Source: Adiantum capillus-veneris (lineage: Eukaryota > Streptophyta > Polypodiopsida > Polypodiales > Pteridaceae). From it: 64,000 bases of DNA. The DNA lies in contig CM043959.1 of NCBI GenBank assembly GCA_014529385.2, positions 51,701,253 through 51,765,252 on the forward strand, given 5' to 3'. The notes under the pieces were generated by a model. The model was not told where the DNA came from, did no database searches, and worked only from the letters and a program-made list of their open reading frames with translations. Positions 1 to 11,891 of this stretch are shown here, one piece after another. The position numbers and the translations under genes were made by a program. Numbering within the stretch: the stretch's first letter is position 1; each line of letters opens with the position of its first letter.

Positions 1-763
1 CAAATTCTCGGTTACAAGCTCCCAAAAAAACATAACCAATCTCATTTTGCATGGCTGAGTAGTCCTTGTTGCGCACACCTTTTTGGTGTCGTTTTGCACG
101 CCTTTCACGTGCGCATCTACTGTTGTCTCAGATGCACTGATTTTAGGCTATTTTTAACAAAGTGATCACATTTCCATAAAGCCACCTCCAAACTCTAGGC
201 CCATAAATGTGATTCAGATCGTGATTGCAGGTGAGAGTGCAAGTGCAGCTATGACCTACTGCATGCAAGCTAAGAAGTGCTTGGGGGTGGTCTCGTGGTT
301 GTTCCCTATTGTTGTCTTATCCATTATATCAATACAGCAAAGATCCTTCTTCTTCAATCTATTCTCTGTTCTCCTTGAGTATTTAGAGTGAAAATTATAA
401 TTTCGCGTCAGTTTGATTTTTCTAATGTTGAATAAATTATTATATGAGAAAAGTCACAAGGAGGATTGCATGAGAGCAAGTTAAGCAATGAGAACATCTA
501 ACGGCAAATATGGATCAATTTCAGTAACGAGATCTTTTGAATAGCTTTCATTTAATAACCCCTTCAGAACTGTGACTACAAATATTGATTGAAACCTCTA
601 GTTTTATACGGTGTACGCTGCTCTTTCCAAGTGATGAAAGAAACAAGCTTAAGCAAATCGAAAAGTAATACCTGCAATTAACTTTTAAACAAGAGAGAAC
701 CACGGTCTTACTTCGATTATAACAATAAGAAGTACATGGGCTTGTGTTTGTAGAAGACCATAC
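1..763. other. Intron or distal part of the trigger-factor-like gene, no exon recognised
   Basis: This stretch follows the last placed exon of the minus-strand trigger-factor-like gene, which ends in a GT donor at 763-762. The next exon should finish the glycine codon begun by that exon and continue the PPIase-like domain. I read both strands and saw nothing that convincingly matches the expected family sequence. The gene's 3' half most likely lies beyond the left edge. Confidence 0.5.
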
Positions 764-854
764 CTTTTTGTTCAGCTGAAATAATCCTGTCTCCCACAGT
801 ACCATCCTCATTCACACGATTGCAAGCTACATCCAGTATCACAACATCTCCAGC
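764..854 (-). CDS. TIG: Trigger-factor-like protein (TIG), exon covering the start of the PPIase-like domain
   Basis: The exon encodes 30 codons plus one base. It begins AGDVVILDVACNRVNEDG and ends RIISAEQK. In the trigger factor family a Gly-Asp followed by a hydrophobic strand opens the FKBP-like peptidyl-prolyl isomerase domain, and this segment matches that position. The acceptor is tgtcacag and the donor is AAAAAG|gtatgg. It joins in phase to the exon at 961-1144 across a 106-bp intron, giving Cys-Ile-Glu-Ala-Gly-Asp. The protein is inferred to fold newly made proteins in the chloroplast stroma. The reading is intact, so the gene looks functional here. Identification is by motif recall without a database search. 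Confidence 0.75.
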
Positions 855-960
855 CTGTGACACCATATTGAAAACCAAGAAACCCTCTTTTAATCTGGAG
901 AGGTGAAACTATATTTTTCAGATACACAAACCAGCAAAAAACAAAACTCTTCCCTCCCAC

Positions 961-1144
961 CTCAATACATCTGTCTTGTACAACATGGAGTGAGCCCAGA
1001 TCCTTGTAGCCAGACCTAAACTCTGCTTCAGCTGCTTTTTGATACACTGACTCATCATCTATTTCCACAATGACCTTCAATCTCTTATATGCACCAGGTG
1101 TGGTCCACTTCACTTCTGGTACAATATCTACCACGACATCATAG
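961..1144 (-). CDS. TIG: Trigger-factor-like protein (TIG), exon joining the N-terminal and PPIase domains
   Basis: After a single base that completes a split codon, the exon encodes 61 codons. They start YDVVVDIVPEVKW and include AYKRLKVIVEIDDESVYQKA and GYKDLGSLHVVQDRCIE. The pattern of an aromatic-Asp-Val strand, a P-E-V-K-W turn, then a charged helix matches plant plastid trigger-factor-like proteins between the ribosome-binding domain and the isomerase domain. The acceptor is tgccatgcag at 1146-1145 and the donor is ATTGAG|gtggga at 960-959. An exon of roughly 25 codons that should precede this one was not found. The frame is open throughout. Confidence 0.8.
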
Positions 1145-2043
1145 CTGCATGGCAGACAAATTAAGAGTGTCTAAAATGTCTCTCAACATTTCTCTTGATA
1201 GGAGTCACAAGCAACAGCCAGAAGCAACTGTCATTGAAGATAAAAGCCATTTGTAACAATCAACCAGTGGCTATAATGTAAGCAAGATATTTGAAAGCAC
1301 TGCTGTAGTCTTGCAGATCTCATCGTAGGGAAAAAAATGACTGATCCAGAACAAAGCATAAAGAATAACTTGAATTGGATTTTAGTAAGTAGCGCTACCA
1401 AGATAACAAAGTATCCTCAAAGCTGCCTGCTACACGCGAGCCCCAAGGAAGACTATACAACTTGCAAACAAGGTCCACTCTACAATAGCTAAATGCTCAT
1501 AAATAGTCAAAAATTACAATGGATGATGTCTACAGGTCAAAACTTGCATGGCTGTTATTTTTTTCTTCACAGAGGAAAGAAGTCCTTCATCAGGCACATA
1601 AGCAATACAGTTGCACAAACCTGATATCCAGATGCTAACTTTAATGTACTGTTTCCTGTTCATTTAAGAATTGCACTATATTGAAGCTGTTGAGCTCAAA
1701 TTAGGACACATTAATGCCTGCCGCCTGAAATATGGTCCTCATTGTCCATATTCGTGATGAGAGAGCTGGCTACTTGTTAAGAGAACCCAAGAGCTGACCA
1801 TGCATATTGGTGACAAGGAGTTTCCCCTTTTTTTTTGTCAGCACTACTTTGGTGTGAGTGCAAAGTGTCACAAGAGGCTTCGATACATGTGCATCAATGT
1901 GTTCCAATTGTGTGTCTCTATGTGCACGTGTGACAATTGCACATATTTGCAAAACCATTGCGAGTGAGATGCTATATGCTCATATGGCAAGCCTCTTTCA
2001 CACATATACAGCTTGCCAAGCATATGCAAGTGTCACCTATGGT

Positions 2044-2093
<50 letters not shown>

Positions 2094-3242
2094 AGATAAT
2101 ACTTAAACACAAAAGAACACTTTGTTCAAAAACAGTTGGCTTCAGACATAAGTAAGGTAGTTTGAACAAAAACTTTTGTGCCTTCAAATTATCTTTATAA
2201 AATACGGTTAGAATGAGGCATCATTCCAATTATCAAGAAAAAAACCAAAATATGCCGTCATCTTCAAGGTTGGACAGGAGCAAACTTAATCCTCTTTAAG
2301 CAAAGATATAATTCGCACTTGCACCCATATAAACAAGACAACAGATTCATCAATGTTGGATACGTTTTACAAGTTTCAAAGAACCTATCAGCTGTGATCC
2401 ATGTCGTACTTAAAAATTATCAACTTAGCTACCATCCTAAATCAATGAAAAGCTTTTTGAAGTAAAAAAAGTTTTTCTTCATTTATACCAGTTAGTTTCT
2501 TATCAAAACTGTTTTTTTTCGTTCTTGTAGAGTGTCTTTTTTAAGTTTCAATGTTTTAAGTGTATGTTTTTTAGAAAAATTTATTATTGTGTGTTTGTTT
2601 TAAAGAGCAAAATTCAAGTTTCTCAAACCAAGGTGTTATTTGTTACCTAACTAAGCCATTATTACTAATCAGAGTTGTACTTTCTGAGTCAAAAGAGGAC
2701 TTAGCACCTAAACTCGCTCTTAAAGTACTATCCATGTAATAGTCAATGGATTCATCTAAACTTTTAAGCATCCTAGACCCCAGATTTTTTCATCCATCCA
2801 AGAGTAGCTAAACTTCACTTCTAGAAAAAAATTCCAAAATCAGAATTTACAAATGCTACTTCCTTCGAGGGTTTGATTTAGTATCCCTACCTCAAGTGTC
2901 ATATGCATTCAGTATTGAATCAATAGGCAGTCAAAGAAGACTCACCTCAAGCTAGGCAATCCCAGCAAAGAAAACATTTAGCAATTTTTCAAAGTGCAAG
3001 CCTTAGGAAATATCAAAATATCATCCAAGAGAGTGAGGTCCTAGTGAATGAGTCCAGTAATCTCCACCCATGTAAGAGACAATGATGGTGCATCAAGGGA
3101 AACTGGAAGAGGTGAGTTGTCCATGTTGAAGCCATGTATCTGGAACCATGATGACATCTGTGCATACCAGCATGATGTGTCCCCATGTAAAGCTAACTAT
3201 TTGGAGGACTCGAGAGCCAATCTGGCATATTTGTCTCAAAAA
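1145..3242. other. Host intron sequence with a (GT)n tract
   Basis: This is non-coding sequence within the largest intron of the trigger-factor-like gene (1145-21411 if no exon intervenes). It holds a (GT)n microsatellite at 2048-2085. The missing short exon could lie here, but no candidate with good splice sites and the right reading frame was found. Otherwise I see nothing. Confidence 0.5.
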
Positions 3243-3247
3243 GTATC

Positions 3248-3796
3248 TGTAACAGAGACTTGACACTCCAAGTCGAGAATCTACCGCGACACCACAAATA
3301 ATCACTTCAAAACAGTTCACACTTCACAATTGATTCGACACTGGCCCGGCGGAGTTCCGTGCCTAGAGATATTGGCCCCAAAGACTGGCGCCCCTTTCGG
3401 TATTTCCTTTTGTATTAACCTATGTTCAAAGTACAAGAGAGTAGGCAAGCGCTCACTCTCAGACTCTACGTCCAAATGCTCTAAGAAGTGGGAAGCCTGC
3501 CCACTTATTTAAAGGTTACAAGAGATGCCAAAAGCAGAGCCCCAAAAGATGCCCAAAAACTGTCCCAAAAATAGGCTTACAAAAATAAAGCAACTTTCAA
3601 AAGCTTCTAAAAAGCCTTAGCGTAAAAAAACTCCCACCCAGCGTTTGCATAGAAAAAAAACTACCGTACTGTTGCTTTTCTTGCATCGCATTTTACGAAG
3701 GTGTCCGCCACGTCATTGCTGCGCGTCAGCCAGCCAGGGCAGAAGTGTGTGTGTGTGCAGGGCAGTAGTAGCATCCACGTCACCCAGATTGTGACA
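3248..3796 (-). repeat. Solo LTR of the Gypsy-2 family
   Basis: The sequence begins TGTAACAGAG and ends TTGTGACA on the plus strand and matches the two LTRs at 11981-12550 and 17237-17831. It is flanked on both sides by GTATC (3243-3247 and 3797-3801), a 5-bp target-site duplication, with no coding interior. That is the signature of an insertion later reduced to one LTR by recombination. The DNA to its right is the same LINE-derived sequence that lies right of 17831. Confidence 0.85.
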
Positions 3797-3798
3797 GT

Positions 3799-3880
3799 AT
3801 CCCATAAGTTGTGCATAAAGGAAACTGATCAGTAAGCGCCTCTATCTCCATGGATGATTTGGTGGGGTGGGGGGGGTGGC
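3799..3880 (-). repeat. LINE fragment interrupted by Gypsy-1 (left piece)
   Basis: This sequence, with its continuation at 11892-11966, matches 17834-18019. The Gypsy-1 element splits it, and the GTGGC target duplication marks the break. It derives from the 3' end of the LINE remnant further right. Confidence 0.75.
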
Positions 3881-5209
3881 TTTCACCAGGAGGTGTATTT
3901 TTCCTGTTGCCTTCCGTAAATAAGTACTAGATATTTTTATTTATTTTTATTTTTACTTGTTTTCCTCGGAACCCTTGAAAAGGTGCAAGTGGACATTGCA
4001 TGGCCAGGGTGAAACGGCTGCGGCCGAATAGGTTTCTCACAGCGGGAGTCTGGGTCGGTCAGGTCTGGGACTGGTCGGGCCAGTTAGCACTGAATTCTGA
4101 CGAGTATGGAAGCCTATGTGCACCAAATGAAATCTGGGCCACTCGGAAAGTCACTTATAAGTTATAACTTTATAAGTCAATGGGAACTAGAGAATTAACT
4201 CAAAAAAGGGGCAAACTGGACACATGGCGGCTCCAGGCAGTTTTGCCACTTCCAACATGAAGAGGGGGCGCCCAATTTGAGAGAGGAGGCTGATTTTGAT
4301 CATAAGTGAGCTACAGTGTGTGTGAGTAGTGGGTGCAGGTCTGCAGCTTTAATGGAAAGCTTGCCTTCTCCTCTGTCTCATGTAGCGCGATGATTTGCTC
4401 TCGTGCATCTCTCTCCCCCCTTTGGCACATATGGTAATGCCCCACTAGTTGGGCTACTCAATTGAACATGTACAGTTCTGAGGGTTTATGCACGTTTGCC
4501 AAGGCAAGAGCCTTCTGAACGAGAACTGGATTAGCTAATTGCTAATCCCCCACAGGTACGCACAATTCCATCGCAAAAGATTGCGAGTTTGGAGAGTTTT
4601 CTCGCGTGAAAACTCGTCCGGTTCACAGGGGAACTGTCCCATTGCGTGCGGGAGCCCTTGGGACACGCGTAGGCGTGTTCGCTCCGCTAAAAACAATCCG
4701 AAACAGCGAATTACAGCCTGCTGTGTTTTTCTGCAGGTTTAGGGTTTCGCACCTAAACTGCAAGGGAACACCACGTGAGAGCCTTGGGATGCGTGTACAA
4801 GCTTTTGGGCACCCGGCAGTGAAAAACAGGGAATTACAGCCCACTGAATTTCTGTGACAGCTCACCAGAAAGCTTCCAGATAGCGAGGTAATCCGTCCTA
4901 GACAGGTGCTTTTGACCTACAGGGGTTATGCTGCCAAAATCAGGTCGAAAACCTGCGTTTTCAGCCCTCGCCAGGTTTGGACAGCTTTGTGAAAGCTTGT
5001 GCGAAGTGGTCGGATCGTCTACCTTAATTTGAATAAAGAAATACCGAAAGGGGCGCCAGTCTTTGGGGCCTACAGGGTGTCGGTCTCGTGTGCACAGTGA
5101 CATTTTAGTCGCTGGACGCAACTGTGTTCTCTTCCCTTCTCAGTGCTCTGTGTAAAGTTAACAGGTAATTGAAATAGTACCGCCCTCTACGTTGTATAGG
5201 CCGGTTATA
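3881..5209 (+). repeat. Gypsy-1 5' LTR
   Basis: This 1.33-kb repeat is matched with only scattered differences by 10557-11891. It is preceded by GTGGC (3876-3880), repeated after the 3' LTR (11892-11896). The right end is fixed by the shared ending ccggttata, after which the two copies diverge. The 5' terminus reads TTTCACC where the 3' copy has TGTCACC, so one terminal base has changed. Small open frames inside it recur in the other LTR and are not genes. Confidence 0.9.
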
Positions 5210-5225
5210 TGGTTCCATCGACAGG
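5210..5225 (+). promoter_or_regulatory. Gypsy-1 primer binding site
   Basis: The sequence TGGTTCCATCGACAGG directly follows the 5' LTR and starts with the TGG complementary to the CCA end of a tRNA. Unlike the other LTR elements here it is not the initiator Met type (TGGTATCAGAG). I could not assign the tRNA. Confidence 0.6.
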
Positions 5226-5294
5226 ATAGTCACTTTTTCTTCAAAAAGTGCAGTGTGGATTGTTGTGGGTGAAAGCAACACAGAGCTTGTCATT

Positions 5295-7478
5295 ATGGCA
5301 GAGAAGAGAGACCAAGTACCTGAAGAGGGATCTTCCTCACATGGCACGGAGAAAGTTCCTTCAACTCTTCAAGAAGAGGACAGGTTGTTTAGAACTCAAT
5401 TGCGTTGCTGCATGGACATGTTTCAACAATTGGCTAACAACCCAAGGATGCAAGAGTTCTTACAGGCTCCGACACAGGGTTTTCAGCCTCCTACATAGGG
5501 CACGACTGAGCCGTTGCAGGAAAAGGAGATTTCCAATGCGCAGAGCACTCATGATGCTCGAGGGAAAGCCCATGTGGTTGAGCAACTAGCGGTGTCCAAT
5601 GATCCAAAGCAGCTTGCTTTAGCTGGACAGGAACCGTTTGTGAATGGTCAAGGGAGTAATGAACACGCTATGCGTCAGACCCTTCCATTACCTAATACTT
5701 ATCCTGGTTATTTTGGAAGCGGTTCAGTGTTTCGAGCTATGGCTGGACCTTCCACAGGTTATATGCCAGGGAATGTGTTCGGGACAATGCAAACAAGCAT
5801 GGGTAACCCTATGTACGCGAACATGGGTGTCCAACCAGGTTTCCAGGGTGCCTACGGCCAGTTTCGAGTGCCTGGAACACAATTTGGTATGACTGGTTTT
5901 TCACAGCCATACGTACAAAATGCAGATATGACAGGTAAAACAGTTGATGCGAGTGCTGGAATGAACAATCATGGAGCACCACTGTTACAGGCACCTGTTT
6001 ATGATAATGTGGCTCCTTTGAGTCAGCTGAAGGATTACAAGGAAGGTGGGCACGGAGTGAAGTTTGAAACTTTCAGAGGAACTGAGGATCAATTGAAGGC
6101 TTTGACCTTCATACAGCAGTTCGATGCAGCTTATGCTGGAGGAAACTACACGGAATCTTCAAAGATACGCAAGGCTGCCACTTTCTTGAAAGGGAATGCG
6201 CTTCAATGGTGGACCGCATTGTTGAACCAGGGTCAAGCCCCAACAACGTGGGTCCAATTCAAACAGCTTTTTGCGCCTGCATGGTTGACAAACACTTTTG
6301 AAGTGGATGTGATGACAGAATGGCACGAGTTGAATGCTAAACAGTGTGCGAACTTGGAAGAGTACAATAAACAGTTTTGGGCTGCACTGTTGCCAGTCAC
6401 CTCTTACAGGTTTGTGCCATTGTCAGAACAGATTGAGAAGTACTGTTGCGGATTGCCCAAGAAAATCAGGGACTACTGCACGAAGACTACTGTCATAAAT
6501 ATGTTTCAGTTGATAGAGAATGCAAGAGTGGCTAGCAATCTGTCTAAGGGAGATTCCGATGGATTTAATAGCCACAAGAAAGGGTCCCAAGGCAAACAGT
6601 TTTCAGCCAAGGGCAATGTTGCAGCAAAGCCTTCTGAGCCTCCCACAAAGAAGCCCTCCACTGAAGAAGGTGATACGTCCAAGAAGCAGTCTAAGTCTTC
6701 TTCGGGACGAGGACAAGGACAAAAGAGGCATTTTTCTGGCAAAACTTTTGAAGAACGGAAAGCTCTTAGGGAGGCCAAGAAATGCTACATTTGTGAACAA
6801 GAAGGACATTTTGCGAATGAATGCCCACAGAAGAAGTCACAGGACAAGGATGACAAGTCAGACCATAAAGGGAAGAAGCCAAAGCCAAGTGCAGAACTTG
6901 TTCCAGATTTGGTTGGAGACCAGCCAAACACAGATGCCACGGAGCTGTGCAGAGCTTGGGGCAAAGTTAGAGACAAGACAGTGCTGGTTTTCTTTGATCT
7001 AGGAGCCCGTGCAAATTTCATATCACCAGAATTGGCATCAAAGTTGGGCATTCGTGCAGAGGAGATGGGTATGACAGGGGAAGCAGGTTTGGCATGCCCA
7101 GGTCATTCAGAGCCCGTTACTCCCATTTTGGGGAAGCTTCGTCTGCACATTCAGAGCTATGTGGATGCGGAAGAATTTCATATTATGCCACTTGAGGGCT
7201 GTGATGTGTTCCTGGGTATCCCATGGTGTTACAGGTTACATGCTATGGTGGATACTTACAACAAAAAGATTACCCTTGTACATAGAGGAAAGACTCATGT
7301 CCTTGATGTAAAGCTTAAAGGCGAGTCTGTTCCATTTGTTTCTGCTTCTGCTATTTCATCTGTAATAAAGAATCATCTTTCTGCGTACTTGATCTTTGCA
7401 AAAGAAGTACCTCAAGTTGCATCTAATTTGTCTACCTTAGATAAAGACAGGTCAACTTTTTTTGAGTGGTTTCAGTGA
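5295..7478 (+). pseudogene. Gypsy-1 gag-protease, interrupted by one in-frame TAG
   Basis: This frame encodes the structural and protease part of a chromovirus polyprotein. The ATG at 5295 (MAEKRDQ) is the first sensible start after the primer site. A TAG at 5496-5498 stops the frame after 67 codons, then it stays open to 7478. A retrotransposon gag domain with LQWW lies near 6180-6520, a CCHC knuckle at 6783-6824 (CYICEQEGHFANEC), and a retropepsin-like fold near 6960-7330. The expected Asp-Ser/Thr-Gly active site reads FFDLGAR, with Asp at 6996-6998 kept and Ser/Thr replaced by Leu. A shift in a run of T near 7455-7461 separates it from the polymerase frame. Confidence 0.85.
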
Positions 7479-9066
7479 TTGTTTTTCGGACTCTTTGCCA
7501 GAGGAGTTACCTCGTGAGAGACCTGAGGATCATACTATAGATCTTGTGCCAGGTTCTAGTCCACCGAATAGACCACCATACAGGGTTAGTGCAGCCCAGC
7601 AGAAAGAGATTATGAGTCAGGTCAACGAGCTATTAGAGAAGGGGCTGATTCAGCCCAGTTCATCCCCTTTTTGTTCGACTGTACTCTTAGTGCAGAAGAA
7701 GGATGGTTCCTGGCGCATGTGCATTGACTATCGCGCCTTGAATAAGAATACCATCAAGAATAGGTTCCCCATACCGAGGATAGATGACATTCTTGATCGG
7801 CTTGAGGGAGCGTCATTGTTTACAAGAATAGACCTAAAGAGTGGGTACCATCAGATACGCATTAGGCCAAAAGATGTTCATAAGACTGCGTTCAGGACAA
7901 CATTTGGTCTCTATGAGTTTCTTGTCATGCCATTTGGTCTCACAAATGCTCCTACCACGTTTAATAGAATGATGGACGGAATTTTTAGACCACATGGAAA
8001 CTTCGTGGGTACCTTCTTTGATGATATGATTGTCTATTCGAAGTCTGAAGAGGAGCATAGGGATCACTTGAGTACAGTTTTCAATGAGTTACGTAAGAAC
8101 AGACTACTCATTAATGCGAAGAAGAGTGAATTCTTTTTGCAAGAAATTCACTTCCTTGGGCACATTGTTTCGAAGGATGGGGTACGCATGGATCCCGCTA
8201 AAGTGGAAGCAATTAGATCATGGCCAGACTTAAAGTCCGTACATGACATCCGAAGCTTTCTAGGCTTATGTTCCTACTACAAGAGGTTCATCCGAAATTT
8301 TGCTGAGATTGCTTCTCCACTCCATGCACTACAAGGAAAAGGAGTTACTTTCAAGTGGACAGCCAAGGAAATTTTAGCGTTCAAACACTTGAAAGAGAAG
8401 CTGACTTCAGATCCGGTAATCATCTTGCCAGATCTTTCGAAACCTTTTGTGGTTCAGTGTGATGCGTGTGGGCATAGTCTTGGAGCAGTTCTAATGCAGA
8501 ATGGCCGAGTAGTCGCATATGAGAGCAGAATTCTTTTGAAGACTGAAAGGAACTTGCAAGTCTATGAGAAAGAATTGCTGGCAGTAATTCATGCTCTCAC
8601 TAGTTGGAAACACTATCTGCTAGGGGCTGATTTTGTTGTCCAAACGGATCATCAAACCTTGCGATATTTTCTCACACAGACGAAGTTGTCTGAGAAGCAC
8701 ATGCGATGGGCAAACATCTTGTCAATGTTCCATTTTCAGATTGTGCATGTGCAAGGGAAAAAGAACGTGGTGGCTGATGCGTTGTCACGAAAGCCCCAAA
8801 TTTCAGCAGTGTCAATTCCGTACCATTGTGAACTAGACGAAATGAATACACAATATGCTGAAGATTCAGATTTTGCAAGGATCTATGACCAGCTTGTTGA
8901 TGGGCAACATCATGAGCACTATATGCTTAAGAATGACTTTCTCATGATGCATGGAAAGTTATGCGTTACTAAACAGTTGCGGCCAAAGATTTTGATGGAA
9001 AGTCATTCTCCACCTTATGCTGGGCATCGTGGAATTGATGCGACAGTGAAAGGGGTTGAGGCATAA
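7462..9066 (+). CDS. Gypsy-1 reverse transcriptase-RNase H
   Basis: This frame encodes the polymerase and RNase H of a Ty3/Gypsy chromovirus. Visible reverse transcriptase motifs are [64 protein letters not shown], and the metal-binding TFFDDMIVYS with its two Asp at 8020-8025. RNase H follows with CDACG, YEKELLAVIHAL and TDHQTLRYF. The frame is +1 relative to gag-protease, probably after a one-base change in a T run. It ends at a TAA (9064-9066) inside the integrase zinc-binding region. Both catalytic domains look intact. Confidence 0.9.
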   Translation: MSGFSDCFSDSLPEELPRERPEDHTIDLVPGSSPPNRPPYRVSAAQQKEIMSQVNELLEKGLIQPSSSPFCSTVLLVQKKDGSWRMCIDYRALNKNTIKNRFPIPRIDDILDRLEGASLFTRIDLKSGYHQIRIRPKDVHKTAFRTTFGLYEFLVMPFGLTNAPTTFNRMMDGIFRPHGNFVGTFFDDMIVYSKSEEEHRDHLSTVFNELRKNRLLINAKKSEFFLQEIHFLGHIVSKDGVRMDPAKVEAIRSWPDLKSVHDIRSFLGLCSYYKRFIRNFAEIASPLHALQGKGVTFKWTAKEILAFKHLKEKLTSDPVIILPDLSKPFVVQCDACGHSLGAVLMQNGRVVAYESRILLKTERNLQVYEKELLAVIHALTSWKHYLLGADFVVQTDHQTLRYFLTQTKLSEKHMRWANILSMFHFQIVHVQGKKNVVADALSRKPQISAVSIPYHCELDEMNTQYAEDSDFARIYDQLVDGQHHEHYMLKNDFLMMHGKLCVTKQLRPKILMESHSPPYAGHRGIDATVKGVEA

Positions 9067-10251
9067 TTCTATTGGCCAGCTTTGCGTCAAGATGTTGACA
9101 CATTTGTAAGATCATGCTTGGTATGCCAAAAAGTCAAATTTGACAGACAAAAGCAACCGGGATTGTTGCAGCAATTGCCGATCCCAGATAGGCCATGGGA
9201 AAGCATAGCAATGGACTTTATCTTTGATCTTCCAAGGATGCTTCAGTAAGCAGGCCCATTTTATTCATGTGAGGAAGAAGATAAAGCCAGAACACATGGT
9301 CAAGATATTTATGAGCAATATCTTTAAATATCACGGGATGCCTCAGTCAATTGTCAGTGACAGGGATCCACGTATGACGAGTCTTTTCTGGAAGGCATTG
9401 TTTGAGAACATGGGCACTACGCTAAAGTTCTCTTCTTCGTTTCATCCGCAAACTGATGGACAGTCAGAAGAGGCCAATTCTACTGTTCTGGACCTGCTCA
9501 AATGTTATGTGTCAGAGCACAAGGCACCTTGGGAACACCATCTTCCATTGGTTGAATATGCTTACAATAACACTGTGCATACGTCAACAGGTAAGGCACC
9601 ATTTGAGATAGTGGAAGGAGGGAAGTAAGTCCCGCCCATTTTGCAGACTAAGGACAAGATTTTTGAGGCAGACAAGTATGTGCAAGATATGGATGAAACA
9701 TACAGGAAGATAAAAATTGCTCTTGAGAAGACTCAAGCTAAGCAAAAGAAAGCTGCTGATCGTCACCGTCATGAACTTGTATTTTCACTTGGTGATTGGG
9801 TGCTTTTGCGCTTTGACAAGGCCAGGTTCACGAAAAGGAAAGGCAAGGAACGCTTGTTTCCTAAGCTCAGTATGCGATATTATGGTCCTTTTCAGATTTC
9901 AGAAAAGATCAGCGATGTAGCTTACAGATTAAAGCTACCAGAAGGCTGGAAAATACATAATGCTTTTCATGTCAGCCTTCTAAGACCCCCTTTGTTGGTG
10001 ATGTGCCAGAGAATATGCTTGATGAGGAACAACCCGAAGTGGAAGAATTGGATGAAATCCTTGTTCCTGAACAAATATTGGCACATAAAGAAAGGAAGGT
10101 TAGAGGAAAGGTTGCAAGACTCTATTTGGTGAAGTTCAAGAACTATCCATCGTTGGATGCCAAATGGATGGAAGAGTCTGAATTGGTTGATTCACCTCAG
10201 CTATTGCAATTGTATCTTGAAGCCTTTCAGATGAAACCCACAGTGACTTGA
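9067..10251 (+). pseudogene. Gypsy-1 integrase and chromodomain, broken
   Basis: Integrase would insert the cDNA and the chromodomain would guide it to marked chromatin. The zinc-binding segment continues past the stop at 9066 (SCLVCQKVK). Near 9225-9245 about 15 codons are missing, removing the first catalytic Asp, and the frame shifts before FSKQAHFIHV. The second Asp is present in SDRDPRM and the Glu region reads DGQSEEAN. A TAA at 9626-9628 interrupts the frame, and a shift in a C run near 9987-9992 precedes the chromodomain (EILVPEQILAHKERK, YLVKFKNYPSLDAKW), which ends at 10251. At least four lesions make this copy non-autonomous. Confidence 0.85.
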
Positions 10252-10556
10252 TGTAGCCTTTTCTGGAGCAAGGCAAGAGCATGGTTCATGATGCTCAAGA
10301 GAGTAGTTAAGCAATTGTATCTACTCTTTCCATACAGAATTTAGCTAGAGAAGTTTGTGCTTGAGAGTACACAAGACTTCTATGCTTGATATATGTGTCG
10401 TAGCCAGGTTGGTGGGATTGTTTAATCGTCCAACGCTACATTTCCGGAAGCATGTATATCTTGGATTCCCATCATAGAATATATGTGATATCAAGAGATA
10501 CTGCATGTATTATTGGCATGCAAGCGGGTCGCTTGAAGTATTTCAAGGGTGGGGTG

Positions 10557-11891
10557 TGTCACCAGAAGGTGTATTTTTGATGTTGCCTTCCGTAAATAAG
10601 TACTAGATATTTTTATTTATTTTTATTTTTACTTGTTTTCCCCGGAACCCTTGAAAAGGTGCAAGTGGACATTGCATGGCCAGTGTGAAACGGCTGCGGC
10701 CGAATAGGTTTCTCACAGCGGGAGTCTGGGTCGGTCAGTCTGGGGCTGGTCGAGCCAGTTAGCACTGAATTCTAACGAGTATGGAAGCCTGTGTGCGCCA
10801 AATGAAATCTGGGCCACTCGGAAAGTCACTTATAAGTTATAACTTTATAAGTCAGTGGGAACTAGAGAATTAACTCAAAAAAGGGGCAAACTGGACACAT
10901 GGCGGCTCCAGGCAGTTTTGCCACTTCCAACATGAAGAGGGGGCGCCCAATTTGAGAGAGGAGGCTGATTTTGATCATAAGTGAGCTACAGTGTGTGTGT
11001 GTGAGTAGTGGGTGCAGGTCTACAGCTTTAATGGAAAGCTTGCCTTCTCCTCTGTCTCATGTAGCGCGACGATGACTTGCTCTCGTGCATCTCTCTCTCC
11101 CCTTTGGCACATATGGTAATGCCCCACTAGTTGGGCTACTCAGTTGAACATGTACAGTTCTGAGGGTTTATGCGCGTTTGCCAAGGCAAGAGCCTTCTGA
11201 ACGAGAACTGGATTAGCTAATTGCTAATCCCCCACAGGTACGCACAATTCCATCGCAAAAGATTGCGAGTTTGGAGAGTTTTCTCGCGTGAAAACTCGTC
11301 CGATTCACACGGGAACTGTCCCATTGCGTGCGGGAGCCCTTGGGACACGCGTAGGCGTGTTTGCTCCGCTAAAAACGATCCGAAACAGCGAATTACAGCC
11401 TGCTGTGTTTTTCTGCAGGTTTAGGGTTTCGCACCTAAACTGCAAGGGAACACCACGTGAGAGCCTTGGGATGCGTGTACAAGCTTTTGGGCACCCGGCA
11501 GTGAAAAACAGGGAATTACAGCCCACTGAATTTCTGTGACAGCTCACCAGAAAGCTTCCAGATAGCGAGGGAATCCGTCCTAGACAGGTGCTTTTGACCT
11601 ACAGGGGTTATGCTACCAAAATCAGGTCGAAAACCTGCGTTTTCAGCCCTCGCCAGGTTTGGACAGCTTTGTGAAAGCTTGTGCGAAGTGGTCGGATCGT
11701 CTACCTTAATTTGAATAAAGAAATACCGAAAGGGGCGCCAGTCTTTGGGGCCTACAGGGTGTCGGTCTCGTGTGCACAGTGACATTTTAGTCGCTGGACG
11801 CAACTGTGTTCTCTTCCCTTCTCAGTGCTCTGTGTAAAGTTAACAGGTAATTGAAATAGTACCGCCCTCTACGTTGTATAGGCCGGTTATA
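10557..11891 (+). repeat. Gypsy-1 3' LTR
   Basis: This is the direct repeat of 3881-5209, beginning TGTCACCAG after the purine-rich AAGGGTGGGGTG polypurine tract (about 10545-10556). It is followed by the GTGGC target duplication at 11892-11896. The high similarity of the two LTRs implies a recent insertion. The stretch 10252-10556 is 3' untranslated sequence of the element and holds nothing else recognisable. Confidence 0.9.

Noticed and set aside
548-600. Candidate next trigger-factor exon (CSHSSEGVIK)
   Set aside because: It stops after 16 codons and does not resemble the isomerase domain.
1858-2187. Three overlapping open frames on both strands
   Set aside because: Their core is the (GT)n tract (Val-Cys or Thr-His repeats).
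2640-2790. Short minus-strand peptide (LDESIDYYMDSTLRASLG) as a missing exon
   Set aside because: It lacks fitting splice borders and does not match the expected trigger-factor segment.
2930-2990. gtgagt donor with upstream PSL reading that could join to YDVVVD
   Set aside because: A TAA lies ten codons upstream with no acceptor in between.
4539-5121. Four open frames of 67-95 codons
   Set aside because: They lie within the Gypsy-1 LTR and recur almost unchanged at 11221-11803, so similarity reflects repeat copies, not coding.
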